Assembly (NCBI GenBank): GCA_029558215.1
Contig: JAKQFZ010000346.1
Coordinates: 1-32,250, forward strand
From: Candidatus Omnitrophota bacterium
GTDB taxonomy: Bacteria; Hinthialibacterota; Hinthialibacteria; JAKQFZ01
DNA length: 32,250 bases
Direction: 5' to 3'
In this document: in pieces, positions 22,511-31,024 of the stretch
Numbering within the stretch: position 1 is the first letter of the stretch
Layout: each line of letters begins with the position of its first letter
Translations under genes and position numbers: made by a program
The notes under the pieces: generated by a model
What the model was told of the DNA's origin: nothing
The model's input: the letters and a program-made list of their open reading frames with translations, nothing else
The model's database searches: none

Positions 22511-24280
22511 TTGAAGCAGATCATTGGAACAGTGAGCCGGGTCAGTGGGCCTGTTGTGCAGGCTGAGGGTGTGACCCAAGCGCACATGTTGGAACTGGTT
22601 GAAGTGGGTGACGATCATCTGCTCGGTGAGATTATGCGCCTGGATCGTAATCGAGCCACGATTCAAGTCTATGAGGAGACGACCGGATTGAGGCCGGGCG
22701 CTCCTGTGTTTGGCACCGGCGCACCTCTTTCGGTTGAACTAGGCCCCGGACTTTTGGGCAACATCTATGACGGTGTGCAAAGACCTTTGGAAGCGCTCAG
22801 AAATGCGAGTGGTCACTTCATTCAGCGTGGCACTCAGGCTCCTTCCCTGGACCGTGAGAGGCGCTGGCATTTTGTTCCTCGTGCAGACAAAGGGCAAGCC
22901 GTCTCCAAAGGAACGCTCCTTGGAGTCATACCGGAGACGCATCTGATCGAGCACCGAGTCTTGGTGCCTCCTGACATGACGGGAACGCTGTTGAGCGTTG
23001 CTGTCGAGGGAGACTACCGGGTTGAGGACACGATCGCGGAAGTTCAAACGCAGGCGGGCGTGCAAAAGATCAGCCTCATCCAGCGGTGGCCTGTTCGCGT
23101 CAGCAGACCCTCTGCGGGGCGGCTTCGTCCCGACACTCCTTTGGTCTCCGGGCAGAGAGTCATTGACACGTTGTTCCCAATTGCCAAGGGTGGTGCGGTT
23201 GCTATTCCCGGTGGTTTTGGAACCGGCAAGACGATGACCCAACATGCCATTGCCAAATGGTGTGATGCTGAAGTCATCGTTTATATCGGCTGTGGTGAAC
23301 GTGGCAACGAGATGACGGATGTTCTGATGGAATTCCCCAAGTTGCAGGATCCTCGTTCCGGTCGTCCGCTGATGGAGCGAACGATTCTGCTGGCAAATAC
23401 CTCGAATATGCCTGTTGCCGCCCGTGAAGCCAGTATCTACACAGGCATCACTCTTGCAGAGTACTACAGGGACATGGGCTATGACACCGCGATCATGGCA
23501 GATTCGACTTCGCGTTGGGCTGAGGCGTTGCGAGAGCTCTCAGGTCGAATGGAAGAGATGCCTGCCGAGGAAGGCTTTCCTGCCTATCTGCCCACGAGGT
23601 TGGCGGAGTTCTATGAGCGCGCGGGCAGATTTGAGACTCTTTCGGGGCAGAAGGGATCCATCACGATCATTGGTGCTGTTTCACCCCCAGGTGGAGATTT
23701 GTCAGAGCCGGTTACACAGCACACCAAGCGCTTCATCAGAGGCTTCTGGGCTTTGGATCGGGAACTGGCAAATGCACGACACTATCCGGCAATCAGTTGG
23801 ATGGACAGCTACAGTGAATACGTGGATGAAGTCACCCATTGGTGGGAAGAGAACGTTGCGTCGGACTGGCATGAGAACCGGCGTCTTATGATGGATTTGC
23901 TCCAACAGGAAGACCGTCTTCAGAAAGTGGTCAAACTTGTTGGAGCGGACGTTCTGCCCGACGCCCAGCGTTGGGTTCTGGAAGTGTGTCAGATTTTTCG
24001 GAATGCCTTTCTTCAGCAGAATTCCTTTGACAAGGTGGATATGTTCTGTGTTGCTCAGAAGCAGGCGAAGATGCTGTCAATCATCACCAACCTGTACCGT
24101 CAAGGTGTTGCCAACATCCAGAAGGGCGTGACCTATCTGAACCTGCGCAAGTCCAAGGTCATCCCCAAAATTGCCAAGATGAAAAGTACCATTACCAACG
24201 ATCAGTTGGCTGAATTGGACAAGATAGATACCGAGATGGAGCGTTCCATGGAGCGCCTGGGAGCAATCTATGAATCCTAG
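22511..24280 (+). CDS. atpA: V-type ATP synthase catalytic subunit A
   Basis: The 589-residue protein is the catalytic A subunit of a bacterial V/A-type ATPase. It has the non-homologous insert (about residues 110-200), Walker A GGFGTGKT (234-241), the GERGNEM motif, MADSTSRWAEALRELSGR and EEGFPAYLPTRLAEFYERAG. It couples ATP hydrolysis or synthesis to ion flow with B and D. Start codon is TTG at 22511, with GGGAG just upstream. The stop overlaps the B gene start by 11 bases. No E, K, I, C, F or G subunit genes precede it, which is unusual. Sodium or proton specificity cannot be read because the ring subunit is not here. Confidence 0.97.
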   Translation: MKQIIGTVSRVSGPVVQAEGVTQAHMLELVEVGDDHLLGEIMRLDRNRATIQVYEETTGLRPGAPVFGTGAPLSVELGPGLLGNIYDGVQRPLEALRNASGHFIQRGTQAPSLDRERRWHFVPRADKGQAVSKGTLLGVIPETHLIEHRVLVPPDMTGTLLSVAVEGDYRVEDTIAEVQTQAGVQKISLIQRWPVRVSRPSAGRLRPDTPLVSGQRVIDTLFPIAKGGAVAIPGGFGTGKTMTQHAIAKWCDAEVIVYIGCGERGNEMTDVLMEFPKLQDPRSGRPLMERTILLANTSNMPVAAREASIYTGITLAEYYRDMGYDTAIMADSTSRWAEALRELSGRMEEMPAEEGFPAYLPTRLAEFYERAGRFETLSGQKGSITIIGAVSPPGGDLSEPVTQHTKRFIRGFWALDRELANARHYPAISWMDSYSEYVDEVTHWWEENVASDWHENRRLMMDLLQQEDRLQKVVKLVGADVLPDAQRWVLEVCQIFRNAFLQQNSFDKVDMFCVAQKQAKMLSIITNLYRQGVANIQKGVTYLNLRKSKVIPKIAKMKSTITNDQLAELDKIDTEMERSMERLGAIYES

Positions 24281-25673
24281 CGCATCAACTGCCCCTGAGA
24301 CGGGTATTCAGTACGTTGGGCTTGAGAAGGTTGACGGTCCCTTGGTTGTCATCAAGGGCATCCACAACATCGGATGGGGAGAACTCGTCGAAGTTGAGGA
24401 TAGTTCCGGCAGGCTTCGGATGGGTAATGTTTTGGAAGCATCTGATGGTGCCGCAATCATTCAGGTTTTTGACGGTACCTACGGACTCCAGATGAACCGC
24501 ACCAAAGCGCGTTTTACAGGTGAGTGTCTTCGAATCCCCGCCTCGGAACAGATGCTCGGCAGGGTCTTCAACGGATTGGGTCAGCCTCAGGACGGGGGAC
24601 CGCCCCCCATCACCAAGGCACGTTGGGATGTCAATGGACTGCCCATCAACCCGACGGCACGCGACTATCCAAGGAAGTATATCCATACGGGCATCTCAGC
24701 GATCGACGCTCTGAACACGCTTGTTCGCGGACAGAAACTGCCCATCTTTTCTGGTAGTGGTATTGCCCACAACACCTTGGCGGCGCAGATCGTTCGACAG
24801 GCCAGAATCGTGGGGGAAGACCTTCAGTTTGCTGTAGTGTTTGGGGCGATGGGCATCAAACATGACGTGGCGCGCTTTTTTATGGACAGTTTCGAGTCCA
24901 GCGGCGTTATGGAAAAAGTGGTGGTGTTCCTGAATCTGGCGGACGATCCGCCCATTGAGCGCATCATCACTCCACGCGCAGCTCTGACCGTGGCGGAGTA
25001 CCTGGCTTTTGAAGCCGATATGCATGTGCTTGTCATTCTGACAGACATGACCAACTACTGCGAATCGTTGCGTGAAGTCTCAGTCGTTCGTGGAGAGATT
25101 CCCAGTCGCAAAGGGTATCCAGGTTACCTTTACAGTGACTTGGCGAGCCTTTACGAACGTGCTGGTATGATCAAAGGCAAGACAGGTTCCATCACTCAGA
25201 TGCCACTGTTGACAATGCCCAACGATGACATTTCCCATCCCGTATCGGATTTGTCGGGATACATCACCGAAGGGCAGATCGTTCTCGATCGTGAACTGCA
25301 TCAGAAGGGTGTGTATCCACCCATTGCCTGTCTCCCGTCTTTGTCCAGACTGATGAAGGACGGGATTGGGCCTGGGATGACGCGTGACGATCACGCTCCA
25401 GTGGCGAGTCAGCTTTTTGCGGCGTATTCTCATGTCAAAGACATTCGGGCGTTAGCGTCCGTTATTGGTGAAGAGGAACTGGCTCCTTTGGACAAGAAAT
25501 ATATGGAGTTCGGAGTTGCTTTTGAATCCAGATTCCTCGCCCAGAGTTCCACCGAGTCTCGATCCATGGATGAGACACTGGATCTAGGATGGAGTGTTCT
25601 TTCGATTCTTCCGCGAGAGGAGCTCTATCGGATTCCTGACGAGATGATCGCGAAGCATTACGGGAGGCATTGA
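24270..25673 (+). CDS. atpB: V-type ATP synthase subunit B
   Basis: The 467-residue regulatory B subunit alternates with A in the catalytic hexamer. As usual for B, the P-loop is degenerate: PIFSGSGIAHN. Other landmarks are ISAIDALNTLVRGQKLPIF, NLADDPPIERIITPRAALT, LVILTDMTNYCESLREVS, RKGYPGYLYSDLASLYERAG, and SLSRLMKDGIGPGMTRDDH. It starts inside the last codons of atpA (ATG at 24270), so translation is coupled, and precedes the D gene after 23 bases. Confidence 0.97.
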   Translation: MNPSASTAPETGIQYVGLEKVDGPLVVIKGIHNIGWGELVEVEDSSGRLRMGNVLEASDGAAIIQVFDGTYGLQMNRTKARFTGECLRIPASEQMLGRVFNGLGQPQDGGPPPITKARWDVNGLPINPTARDYPRKYIHTGISAIDALNTLVRGQKLPIFSGSGIAHNTLAAQIVRQARIVGEDLQFAVVFGAMGIKHDVARFFMDSFESSGVMEKVVVFLNLADDPPIERIITPRAALTVAEYLAFEADMHVLVILTDMTNYCESLREVSVVRGEIPSRKGYPGYLYSDLASLYERAGMIKGKTGSITQMPLLTMPNDDISHPVSDLSGYITEGQIVLDRELHQKGVYPPIACLPSLSRLMKDGIGPGMTRDDHAPVASQLFAAYSHVKDIRALASVIGEEELAPLDKKYMEFGVAFESRFLAQSSTESRSMDETLDLGWSVLSILPREELYRIPDEMIAKHYGRH

Positions 25674-25696
25674 GGATTTCTGGGAGTCGCTGAGAA

Positions 25697-26338
25697 ATGG
25701 CCAAGAAAGGCATTGTTCCAACCAAATCCAAGTTGCTTGCCCTGGAGCGGGAATTGTCACTCGCCAAGCAGGGGCATGAACTATTGGAGCAGAAAAGGCA
25801 GATTTTGGTCATGGAACTTATGCGCATCGTTGGACGTGCCGAAGAAGTGGAACGGCGCGCGGATGAATCTCTTGCAAAGGCCTACAGAGCCATGAGCCTG
25901 ACGTTTGCCACCATGGGCAAGTCACGAGTCAAGAGCATGGCGCAGGCGGTTTCGATCAATCCATCACTGTCCACACAGAATCGAAGCATCATGGGCGCCA
26001 TCGTACCCGCAATTCGGCTGGCGCTCAATGATCAGCCACCGTACTTCGCCCACGGCGGTGCATCGTTGTGGACGGATGAAGCTGTTGAGAGTTTCAAAGA
26101 GGCGCTGCAGCGACTGACGGAGCTGGCAGAGTTGAAGACGACGGCGCTCAGGCTTGCCCGTGAAGTGAGCAAGACGCTGCGTCGTGTCAACGCGCTGGAG
26201 AAGGTCTCCATTCCCGACCACATCGAAAGCATTTCCTACATCCGGTCCGTTCTGGAGGAATCAGAGCGGGAGCGGTTTGGCTCGATGAAACTGATCAAGG
26301 CACGCCTGGGTGCCGAGAGGGGGGGTGAAGCATCATAG
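25697..26338 (+). CDS. atpD: V-type ATP synthase subunit D
   Basis: The 213-residue D subunit is the central rotor stalk. It starts VPTKSKLLALERELSLAKQGHELLEQKRQILVMELM, a coiled coil typical of V/A-ATPase D, and ends with another long helix pair. GGGAG lies about 10 bases before the ATG. It follows B by 23 bases; in many bacteria the I and K genes would come next, but here a Usp-like gene starts 14 bases later. Confidence 0.92.
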   Translation: MAKKGIVPTKSKLLALERELSLAKQGHELLEQKRQILVMELMRIVGRAEEVERRADESLAKAYRAMSLTFATMGKSRVKSMAQAVSINPSLSTQNRSIMGAIVPAIRLALNDQPPYFAHGGASLWTDEAVESFKEALQRLTELAELKTTALRLAREVSKTLRRVNALEKVSIPDHIESISYIRSVLEESERERFGSMKLIKARLGAERGGEAS

Positions 26339-26352
26339 GCCCGAAGAAGCCG

Positions 26353-26826
26353 ATGGAGAGAATTCTTGTTGCCGTCAGTGGCACTGAGGCGTCAATTGTG
26401 GCAGCCCAGTACGCGATTTGTCTCGCCAAGATGCTTCAAAGCGAGTTGATTGCGGTCTACGTTGTGGACATCGGAACGCTCCAGGATCTTCTCACCGCGC
26501 GCATTTTCGTTCAGTCTGAGAGTCTGGAGTACGAAAGAGATCTGGAGGAAGACGGCAGAAGGTACCTGAACTATGTGTCCAAACTCGGTAGTGAAAAGGG
26601 GGTTGCCATCAGAACGGAGATGGCTCGCGGACAGGTACATACGGAAGTCCTCAATGCGGCGCGCACCAACGAAGTGAACCTGATTGTGCTCGGCGAGATC
26701 ACGCCCATGCTCAGCCGACTGGAGACGCAACTGGGTCAGTCTGAACGCATTCTATACGACGCGCCCTGTCCTGTTCTGGTAGTGAAAGATGAGGAAACCG
26801 TTGTGGAAATGTATGAAAGTCTGTAG
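26353..26826 (+). CDS. Universal stress protein (UspA-like)
   Basis: The 157-residue protein has the Usp alpha/beta fold: RILVAVSGTEASIVAAQYAICLAKM at the N-terminus and EVNLIVLGEI...PCPVLVVKDEE at the C-terminus. In ATP-binding UspA proteins the motif GxxGx9G(S/T) is expected; here it reads VLGEITPMLSRLETQLGQSE, lacking the second glycine and the G(S/T), so ATP binding is doubtful. The role is probably a stress-related or structural partner. It starts 14 bases after the V-ATPase D gene, with only a weak GAAGAAG as ribosome site. Relation to the ATPase is by position only. Confidence 0.82.
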   Translation: MERILVAVSGTEASIVAAQYAICLAKMLQSELIAVYVVDIGTLQDLLTARIFVQSESLEYERDLEEDGRRYLNYVSKLGSEKGVAIRTEMARGQVHTEVLNAARTNEVNLIVLGEITPMLSRLETQLGQSERILYDAPCPVLVVKDEETVVEMYESL

Positions 26827-26985
26827 ACCCATCACGGAGCATGGAACACCACAATCTGCTCGATGAAAAGGGGCAGAAGATGAATCGGATTTTGCTGTCC
26901 AAATCTGGAGACCCGTGGTGGATGCAGACACGCATCCAATGAGGTTAGAACGTGGGCGGCAAACCGGCCAGCAAAGGAGATGATT

Positions 26986-27468
26986 ATGGCAAAGCGATTC
27001 AGCCGACTGATCGATCCTGATTCTATCGCCTTCCCCATGCGCGCTTCATCGAAGTGGGAGGCAATTGAGGAACTTGTGGCTCTTCTTGCAGCAAGAGGGA
27101 AGGTCACGTGCACATCCGAACTTGTTGAGGCGACATTGAAGCGTGAGTCGCAAGGAAGCACAGGCATCGGTCAGGGGATCGCTGTTCCTCATGCGAAGTG
27201 CGAGGCTGTCCGCGAGCTTTCAGTCTGTCTGGGGCTGGCGCAGCCAGCGCTTGAATGGGAAGCCATTGATGGCAAACCGTGCGATGTGATCTTTCTCATG
27301 GCAGCGCCCCCTGGAGCGTCAGGGCCGCACATTCAGTCGCTGGCATCATTGGCACGCCTTTTGAAGGCAACCAGTTTGTACGACAGGATTCTTCGTGCCA
27401 CGTCTGCTCATGAAGCCTATCAGGCCCTTATTGAAGAGGAGAATTCCCTTCTTGCCGACAGCGAATAG
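26986..27468 (+). CDS. PTS EIIA domain protein (PtsN-like)
   Basis: The 160-residue protein is an EIIA domain of the fructose/mannitol/PtsN family. Motif GIGQGIAVPHAKC carries the phosphorylatable histidine (His69). AAAGGAG with 6-base spacing fixes the ATG at 26986 rather than the ATG at 26980. Standing alone without EIIB or EIIC genes, it may be a regulatory PtsN-type EIIA, as in PTS-Ntr systems that accompany sigma-54. It lies 159 bases downstream of the Usp gene. No ptsP or ptsO is visible in the window. Confidence 0.85.
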   Translation: MAKRFSRLIDPDSIAFPMRASSKWEAIEELVALLAARGKVTCTSELVEATLKRESQGSTGIGQGIAVPHAKCEAVRELSVCLGLAQPALEWEAIDGKPCDVIFLMAAPPGASGPHIQSLASLARLLKATSLYDRILRATSAHEAYQALIEEENSLLADSE

Positions 27469-27596
27469 CGGCCTGGGTACCGACCGGCGCAACTCAGTCA
27501 CCTGAGAGTCCCTCCGGGGATGCCAACTGTGCAGGAATGTCTGAGGTGAGAATCATCCCTTTTTCGAGACACTTATCAAGAGGAAGACTGTCACTC

Positions 27597-28115
27597 ATGT
27601 CAATCGTGTTTATCGGTTATGGCTCCAACCTGAGGGGGAGACTACAGTGGATCGAGCGAGGCTTGGAAATGCTGGAAGACGCACTCGGGCCGGCGCGAAA
27701 ATCACCTGTCTACGAGACCAACCCCGTTGGTGAGGGGCTGACTCGTTGGTTTCTGAATGGTGTCTGGATGTTTCAAACGGAGAGAAGTCCCCATGAAGTG
27801 CACCGCATTCTCAGGGATGCGGAAATTGCCTGTGGTCGTATCGCCTCGGTAAGCCCACTGGCGGGTGATGCGTGCACAACAAAACCCCAGTATCAGGATC
27901 GAACACTTGACCTGGATCTGCTACTCTATGATCAGCTTATTCTTGATGAGGATAACCTGATCGTACCCCATCCCAGAATGCATTTGAGGAAGTTCGTTCT
28001 GAAGCCTCTCGCGGATCTCGCGCCTCTGACAGTACACCCGTTGCTCAAGAGCACGGTCTCCCAACTGCTTCGGGAAGGAGACTTCGAAGGGCAGGAGATT
28101 CGAAGCTATCCCTGA
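27597..28115 (+). CDS. folK: 7,8-dihydro-6-hydroxymethylpterin pyrophosphokinase, divergent loop
   Basis: The 172-residue protein carries the FolK signature: VFIGYGSNL at the N-terminus, NPVGEGLTRWFLNGV, and RTLDLDLLLYDQ. The enzyme transfers pyrophosphate from ATP to 6-hydroxymethyl-7,8-dihydropterin in folate synthesis. The ATG at 27597 is preferred over 27537 because the HPPK motif starts directly after it; AGAGGA lies 12-15 bases upstream. Between GR (80-81) and RTLDLD (102-107) it has 20 residues (IASVSPLAGDACTTKPQYQD), where typical enzymes have about 9 with a W-G-P motif. The active-site loop is thus longer and lacks the usual tryptophan. The 27469-27596 leader has a small CTCAG-TCAC-CTGAG stem (27493-27506). 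Confidence 0.85.
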   Translation: MSIVFIGYGSNLRGRLQWIERGLEMLEDALGPARKSPVYETNPVGEGLTRWFLNGVWMFQTERSPHEVHRILRDAEIACGRIASVSPLAGDACTTKPQYQDRTLDLDLLLYDQLILDEDNLIVPHPRMHLRKFVLKPLADLAPLTVHPLLKSTVSQLLREGDFEGQEIRSYP

Positions 28116-28172
28116 GCATACTCTTGACCTTTGAGTATCACTGACCCGGACTCCGACACTCGAACAATCCAC

Positions 28173-28201
28173 TTGAAATCCGGATCCGCATCTGCTACAT
28201 T
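28173..28201 (+). promoter_or_regulatory. Sigma-70-like promoter of perR-katA
   Basis: TTGAAA (28173-28178), a 17-base spacer and TACATT (28196-28201), with TGC directly before the -10 box. The inferred start site is near 28208, inside the PerR box, so binding would block RNA polymerase. Confidence 0.65.
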
Positions 28202-28207
28202 CCTAAA

Positions 28208-28222
28208 TAAGAATAATTCTTA
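28208..28222 (+). promoter_or_regulatory. PerR/Fur-box operator
   Basis: TAAGAATAATTCTTA is a perfect 7-1-7 palindrome of the PerR/Fur box type (TTATAATNATTATAA-like). It overlaps the inferred start site of perR-katA and lies 17 bases before the perR ATG. Autoregulation by PerR with catalase under the same control is the simplest reading. Confidence 0.8.
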
Positions 28223-28239
28223 CATAGGATGATATCCTG

Positions 28240-28710
28240 ATGAAACTTACCGCTGACGAGGTCAAGGATCGGATGAGGCACCTTGAAGAGTGTCTTAGGG
28301 AACGTGGCATCAAGGTCACTCATCAGCGTCTTGAGATTTTCAGGGAAGTTGCCCAGTCCGGTGGCCATCCTGATGTGGAGAGGATCTATCGGGGAGTTCG
28401 TAAGAGAGTTCCCACTGTCTCCCTCGACACGGTGTATCGCACCCTCTTGCTGCTTCTCGATCTTGGTTTGCTCACCACGCTTGGCCCTCCACGCGACCGA
28501 GCGCGATTCGATGCCAACATGAAGACCCACCACCACTTTGTGTGCTCAAAATGTGGTGTGACCCAGGACTTTTACCATGAAGCGTTCAACCAATTGAAGA
28601 TTCCAGATCGAGTCCAGGAGTGGGGAAGGATGGAAAGGACGCAAGTCGAGATAAAGGGCACTTGTGAGAAGTGCTTAAGGAACATAGGGAAAGGCTCTGA
28701 GAAGAAGTAA
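28240..28710 (+). CDS. perR: Peroxide-sensing repressor PerR (Fur family)
   Basis: The 156-residue Fur-family regulator carries all PerR regulatory ligands at a constant offset of +6 from Bacillus PerR: His43, Asp91, His97, His99 and Asp110. The zinc cysteines are C102/C105 and C142/C145. The aspartate at the position of Asp85 favours PerR over Fur. The winged-helix segment is TVSLDTVYRTLLLL. In known PerR proteins, iron-catalysed oxidation of the histidines releases DNA. It is cotranscribed with katA (19-base gap) and has a PerR box in its own promoter. Confidence 0.92.
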   Translation: MKLTADEVKDRMRHLEECLRERGIKVTHQRLEIFREVAQSGGHPDVERIYRGVRKRVPTVSLDTVYRTLLLLLDLGLLTTLGPPRDRARFDANMKTHHHFVCSKCGVTQDFYHEAFNQLKIPDRVQEWGRMERTQVEIKGTCEKCLRNIGKGSEKK

Positions 28711-28729
28711 TCGTTTGGAGGAGGCAGCC

Positions 28730-30241
28730 ATGGCAAAGCAAAAGAAGACACTGACAACGGGATTTGGGATGCCAGTTGACAACGATCTCAATTCGTCAAC
28801 TGCGGGGCCGAAGGGGCCAGTGCTCGTACAGGATGTCCACCTTATCGAGAAACTGGCGCACTTTGATCGGGAGCGTATTCCTGAGCGTGTCGTACACGCC
28901 AAGGGAGCCGGTGCACATGGTTACTTCGAGGTGACCAATGATGTCAGCGCGTACACCCGTGCCAAGTTTCTCTCCAAAGTGGGGAAGAAGACCGATGTTT
29001 TTGTTCGTTTCTCGACTGTTGGTGGAGAGAAGGGCTCCGCGGACTCGGAGCGGGATCCACGTGGATTTGCCATCAAGTTCTATACGGAAGAAGGAAACTA
29101 TGACATGGTTGGCAACAACACGCCCGTCTTCTTCATCCGTGATCCACTCAAGTTTCCCGACTTCATTCACACCCAGAAGCGCAACCCGGCCACCAATCTC
29201 AAAGATCCGGATATGTTCTGGGATTTCCTTTCCTTGACTCCGGAGTCCATTCATCAGGTGACGATTCTGTTTTCGAATCGAGGCACCCCGAAGGACTACC
29301 GTCACATGAACGGCTACAGCAGTCACACGTATATGTGGTACAACGCCAAAGGTGAGTATTTCTGGGTGCAACTGCACTTCAAGACCGAACAGGGAATCCA
29401 GAATTTCACCGGTGAGGAAGCCGACCGAATGCGAGGGGTGGATCCTGACTGCGCCACGCGTGATCTGCACGAGGCCATTGCTCGTGGGGAATTCCCGTCC
29501 TGGAAACTCGAAGTGCAGATTATGACTCCGGAACAAGCCAAGAACTATCGTTTTGACCCCTTTGATATCACGAAGGTCTGGCCACACGCAGACTTCCCGC
29601 CCATCACTGTTGGAAGAATGGTTCTGAACCGCAATCCTGAGAACTATTTCGCCGAGGTGGAGCAGGCGGCGTTCTCACCAGGGAACTTTGTTCCGGGCAT
29701 CGGGCCTTCGCCCGACAAGATGCTTCAGGGACGTTTGTTCAGTTACCACGACACACATCGGCACAGACTCGGTACCAACTATCATCTGCTCCCAATCAAC
29801 GCGCCCAAAGCCTGTCCCATGAATAGCTATCAGCGGGACGGTGCCATGCGTCCTGACAACAACGGTGGGGATGGTCCGAACTACTGGCCAAACACTTTTG
29901 GCGGGGCGGAGCCGGATCCAAAACTGGCGCCGCCACCCATTGACGTTTCCGGAATGGCCGCTCGACATGCTTACCAACTGGGAGATGTGGACTTTGTACA
30001 GGCGGGCGACTTGTATCGAAAAGTCATGTCACCCACGGAACGAAAACACTTGGTGAAGAATATTGTCTCCCATCTCAAGAATGCACAGAAACGTCTTCAA
30101 TTCAGACAGACGGCAATATTCTACAAGGCAGATTCAGACTATGGACAACGTGTTGCAGAGGGTCTTGGCATTGACTTGCAGCAAGTCAAAAAACTTGCTG
30201 CAATGTCTCAAGAGGACAGAGTGAAGGCAACACTCAAGTAG
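28730..30241 (+). CDS. katA: Monofunctional heme catalase
   Basis: The 503-residue catalase decomposes hydrogen peroxide in the cytoplasm. It has the catalytic histidine in RVVHAKGAGAHG (His56), the catalytic asparagine region VGNNTPVFF (about N129), FSTVGGEKGSADSERDPRGFA, and the heme-tyrosine motif RLFSYHDTHRHRLG. Length and motifs fit clade 3 small-subunit catalases. GAGGAGG before the ATG at 28730 fixes the start. It follows perR and ends before a strong terminator at 30276. Confidence 0.98.
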   Translation: MAKQKKTLTTGFGMPVDNDLNSSTAGPKGPVLVQDVHLIEKLAHFDRERIPERVVHAKGAGAHGYFEVTNDVSAYTRAKFLSKVGKKTDVFVRFSTVGGEKGSADSERDPRGFAIKFYTEEGNYDMVGNNTPVFFIRDPLKFPDFIHTQKRNPATNLKDPDMFWDFLSLTPESIHQVTILFSNRGTPKDYRHMNGYSSHTYMWYNAKGEYFWVQLHFKTEQGIQNFTGEEADRMRGVDPDCATRDLHEAIARGEFPSWKLEVQIMTPEQAKNYRFDPFDITKVWPHADFPPITVGRMVLNRNPENYFAEVEQAAFSPGNFVPGIGPSPDKMLQGRLFSYHDTHRHRLGTNYHLLPINAPKACPMNSYQRDGAMRPDNNGGDGPNYWPNTFGGAEPDPKLAPPPIDVSGMAARHAYQLGDVDFVQAGDLYRKVMSPTERKHLVKNIVSHLKNAQKRLQFRQTAIFYKADSDYGQRVAEGLGIDLQQVKKLAAMSQEDRVKATLK

Positions 30242-30275
30242 ATCTCAGGCGAGTGAAATCTCCTGGTTCTCCAGA

Positions 30276-30313
30276 ACAACGGGCTGCATTTCCGTGCAGC
30301 CCGTTGTCGCTTT
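30276..30313 (+). terminator. Intrinsic terminator after katA
   Basis: ACAACGGGCTGCA (30276-30288) pairs perfectly with TGCAGCCCGTTGT (30295-30307) around a 6-base loop, then CGCTTT. The T-run is short, but the 13-bp stem is strong, and it lies 34 bases after the katA stop, between convergent genes, so it may serve both strands. Confidence 0.8.
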
Positions 30314-30360
30314 AATGGAAGTTTGTCGGTCGAGAATTCAACTCTTGACGCAGTGCACCG

Positions 30361-31002
30361 TCAGGATTTCGGTTCCAGCAGATCAACTGCCCAAAGTGCG
30401 CCACGGTTCAGGAGCACTGAGAACATCTCATGCTGGCAGTCCCTGGGTGTGTGACCCAGAGCGAGATAGTAGACTCTTCCTTTTCCCCACATCTTTGTCC
30501 AGACTACCGGGGCGGCCTTTCCCTGCCACAGTGCAGAGCAAAGGACTTCGACTCTCGGGTCGTAGTCCATAATGTACTGCTCGTCTTCAACCATGAACTC
30601 GACCAACCCTTCAGTGATGGGATGTTTCGGGTCGGCGACGCTTACTTGATAGGGTCTTGGCTTTGGGTGTGTCAGGAACAGGCCACCCAACATGGCGTGA
30701 AACTCTGGACATTCGCGAAAAGAAGCGGTGGCGCTATGCACACCAACAAAGCCTTTGCCCAACGCAATATGGTTCAGCAGGCCATTTTTCTGAGAATCCG
30801 AAATCTCGCCTCGTGTATAGTAGAGTACTATCAGATCGAAAGGCTCTAAACGCTCTTTCTCCAAAGCGGTCATGTCATCATGAATCCATGTGGTCTCCAA
30901 AGCCTCATTGCTCTGCAGAATCTCATTGATGACCTCACCACAGCCCTTGGAATCATGGATTCCACCACCGGTGAACAACAGCGTCTTCACTTTGCCTTTC
31001 AT
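30361..31002 (-). CDS. ThuA-like domain protein
   Basis: The 213-residue protein has the ThuA (trehalose utilization) fold, a glutamine-amidotransferase-like domain: KTLLFTGGGIHDSKG, FDLIVLYYTRGEIS, GKGFVGVHSATASF, HPITEGL and GRVYYLALGHTPRD. ThuA-like proteins take part in sugar metabolism, but the exact reaction is unsettled. AGGAG (with AGGA close by) precedes the ATG at 31002; the longer frame to 31074 would overlap hemB and is rejected. It begins 22 bases after the hemB stop, so it is probably cotranscribed. No signal peptide. Confidence 0.88.
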   Translation of the reverse strand: MKGKVKTLLFTGGGIHDSKGCGEVINEILQSNEALETTWIHDDMTALEKERLEPFDLIVLYYTRGEISDSQKNGLLNHIALGKGFVGVHSATASFRECPEFHAMLGGLFLTHPKPRPYQVSVADPKHPITEGLVEFMVEDEQYIMDYDPRVEVLCSALWQGKAAPVVWTKMWGKGRVYYLALGHTPRDCQHEMFSVLLNRGALWAVDLLEPKS

Positions 31003-31024
31003 TCCTGATTTCTCCTGTTCCTGA

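Noticed and set aside
27469..27596. Possible riboswitch or structured RNA before folK
   Set aside because: Only one 5-bp stem and loose pairing are seen, and the conserved cores of known folate or c-di-GMP riboswitches are absent.
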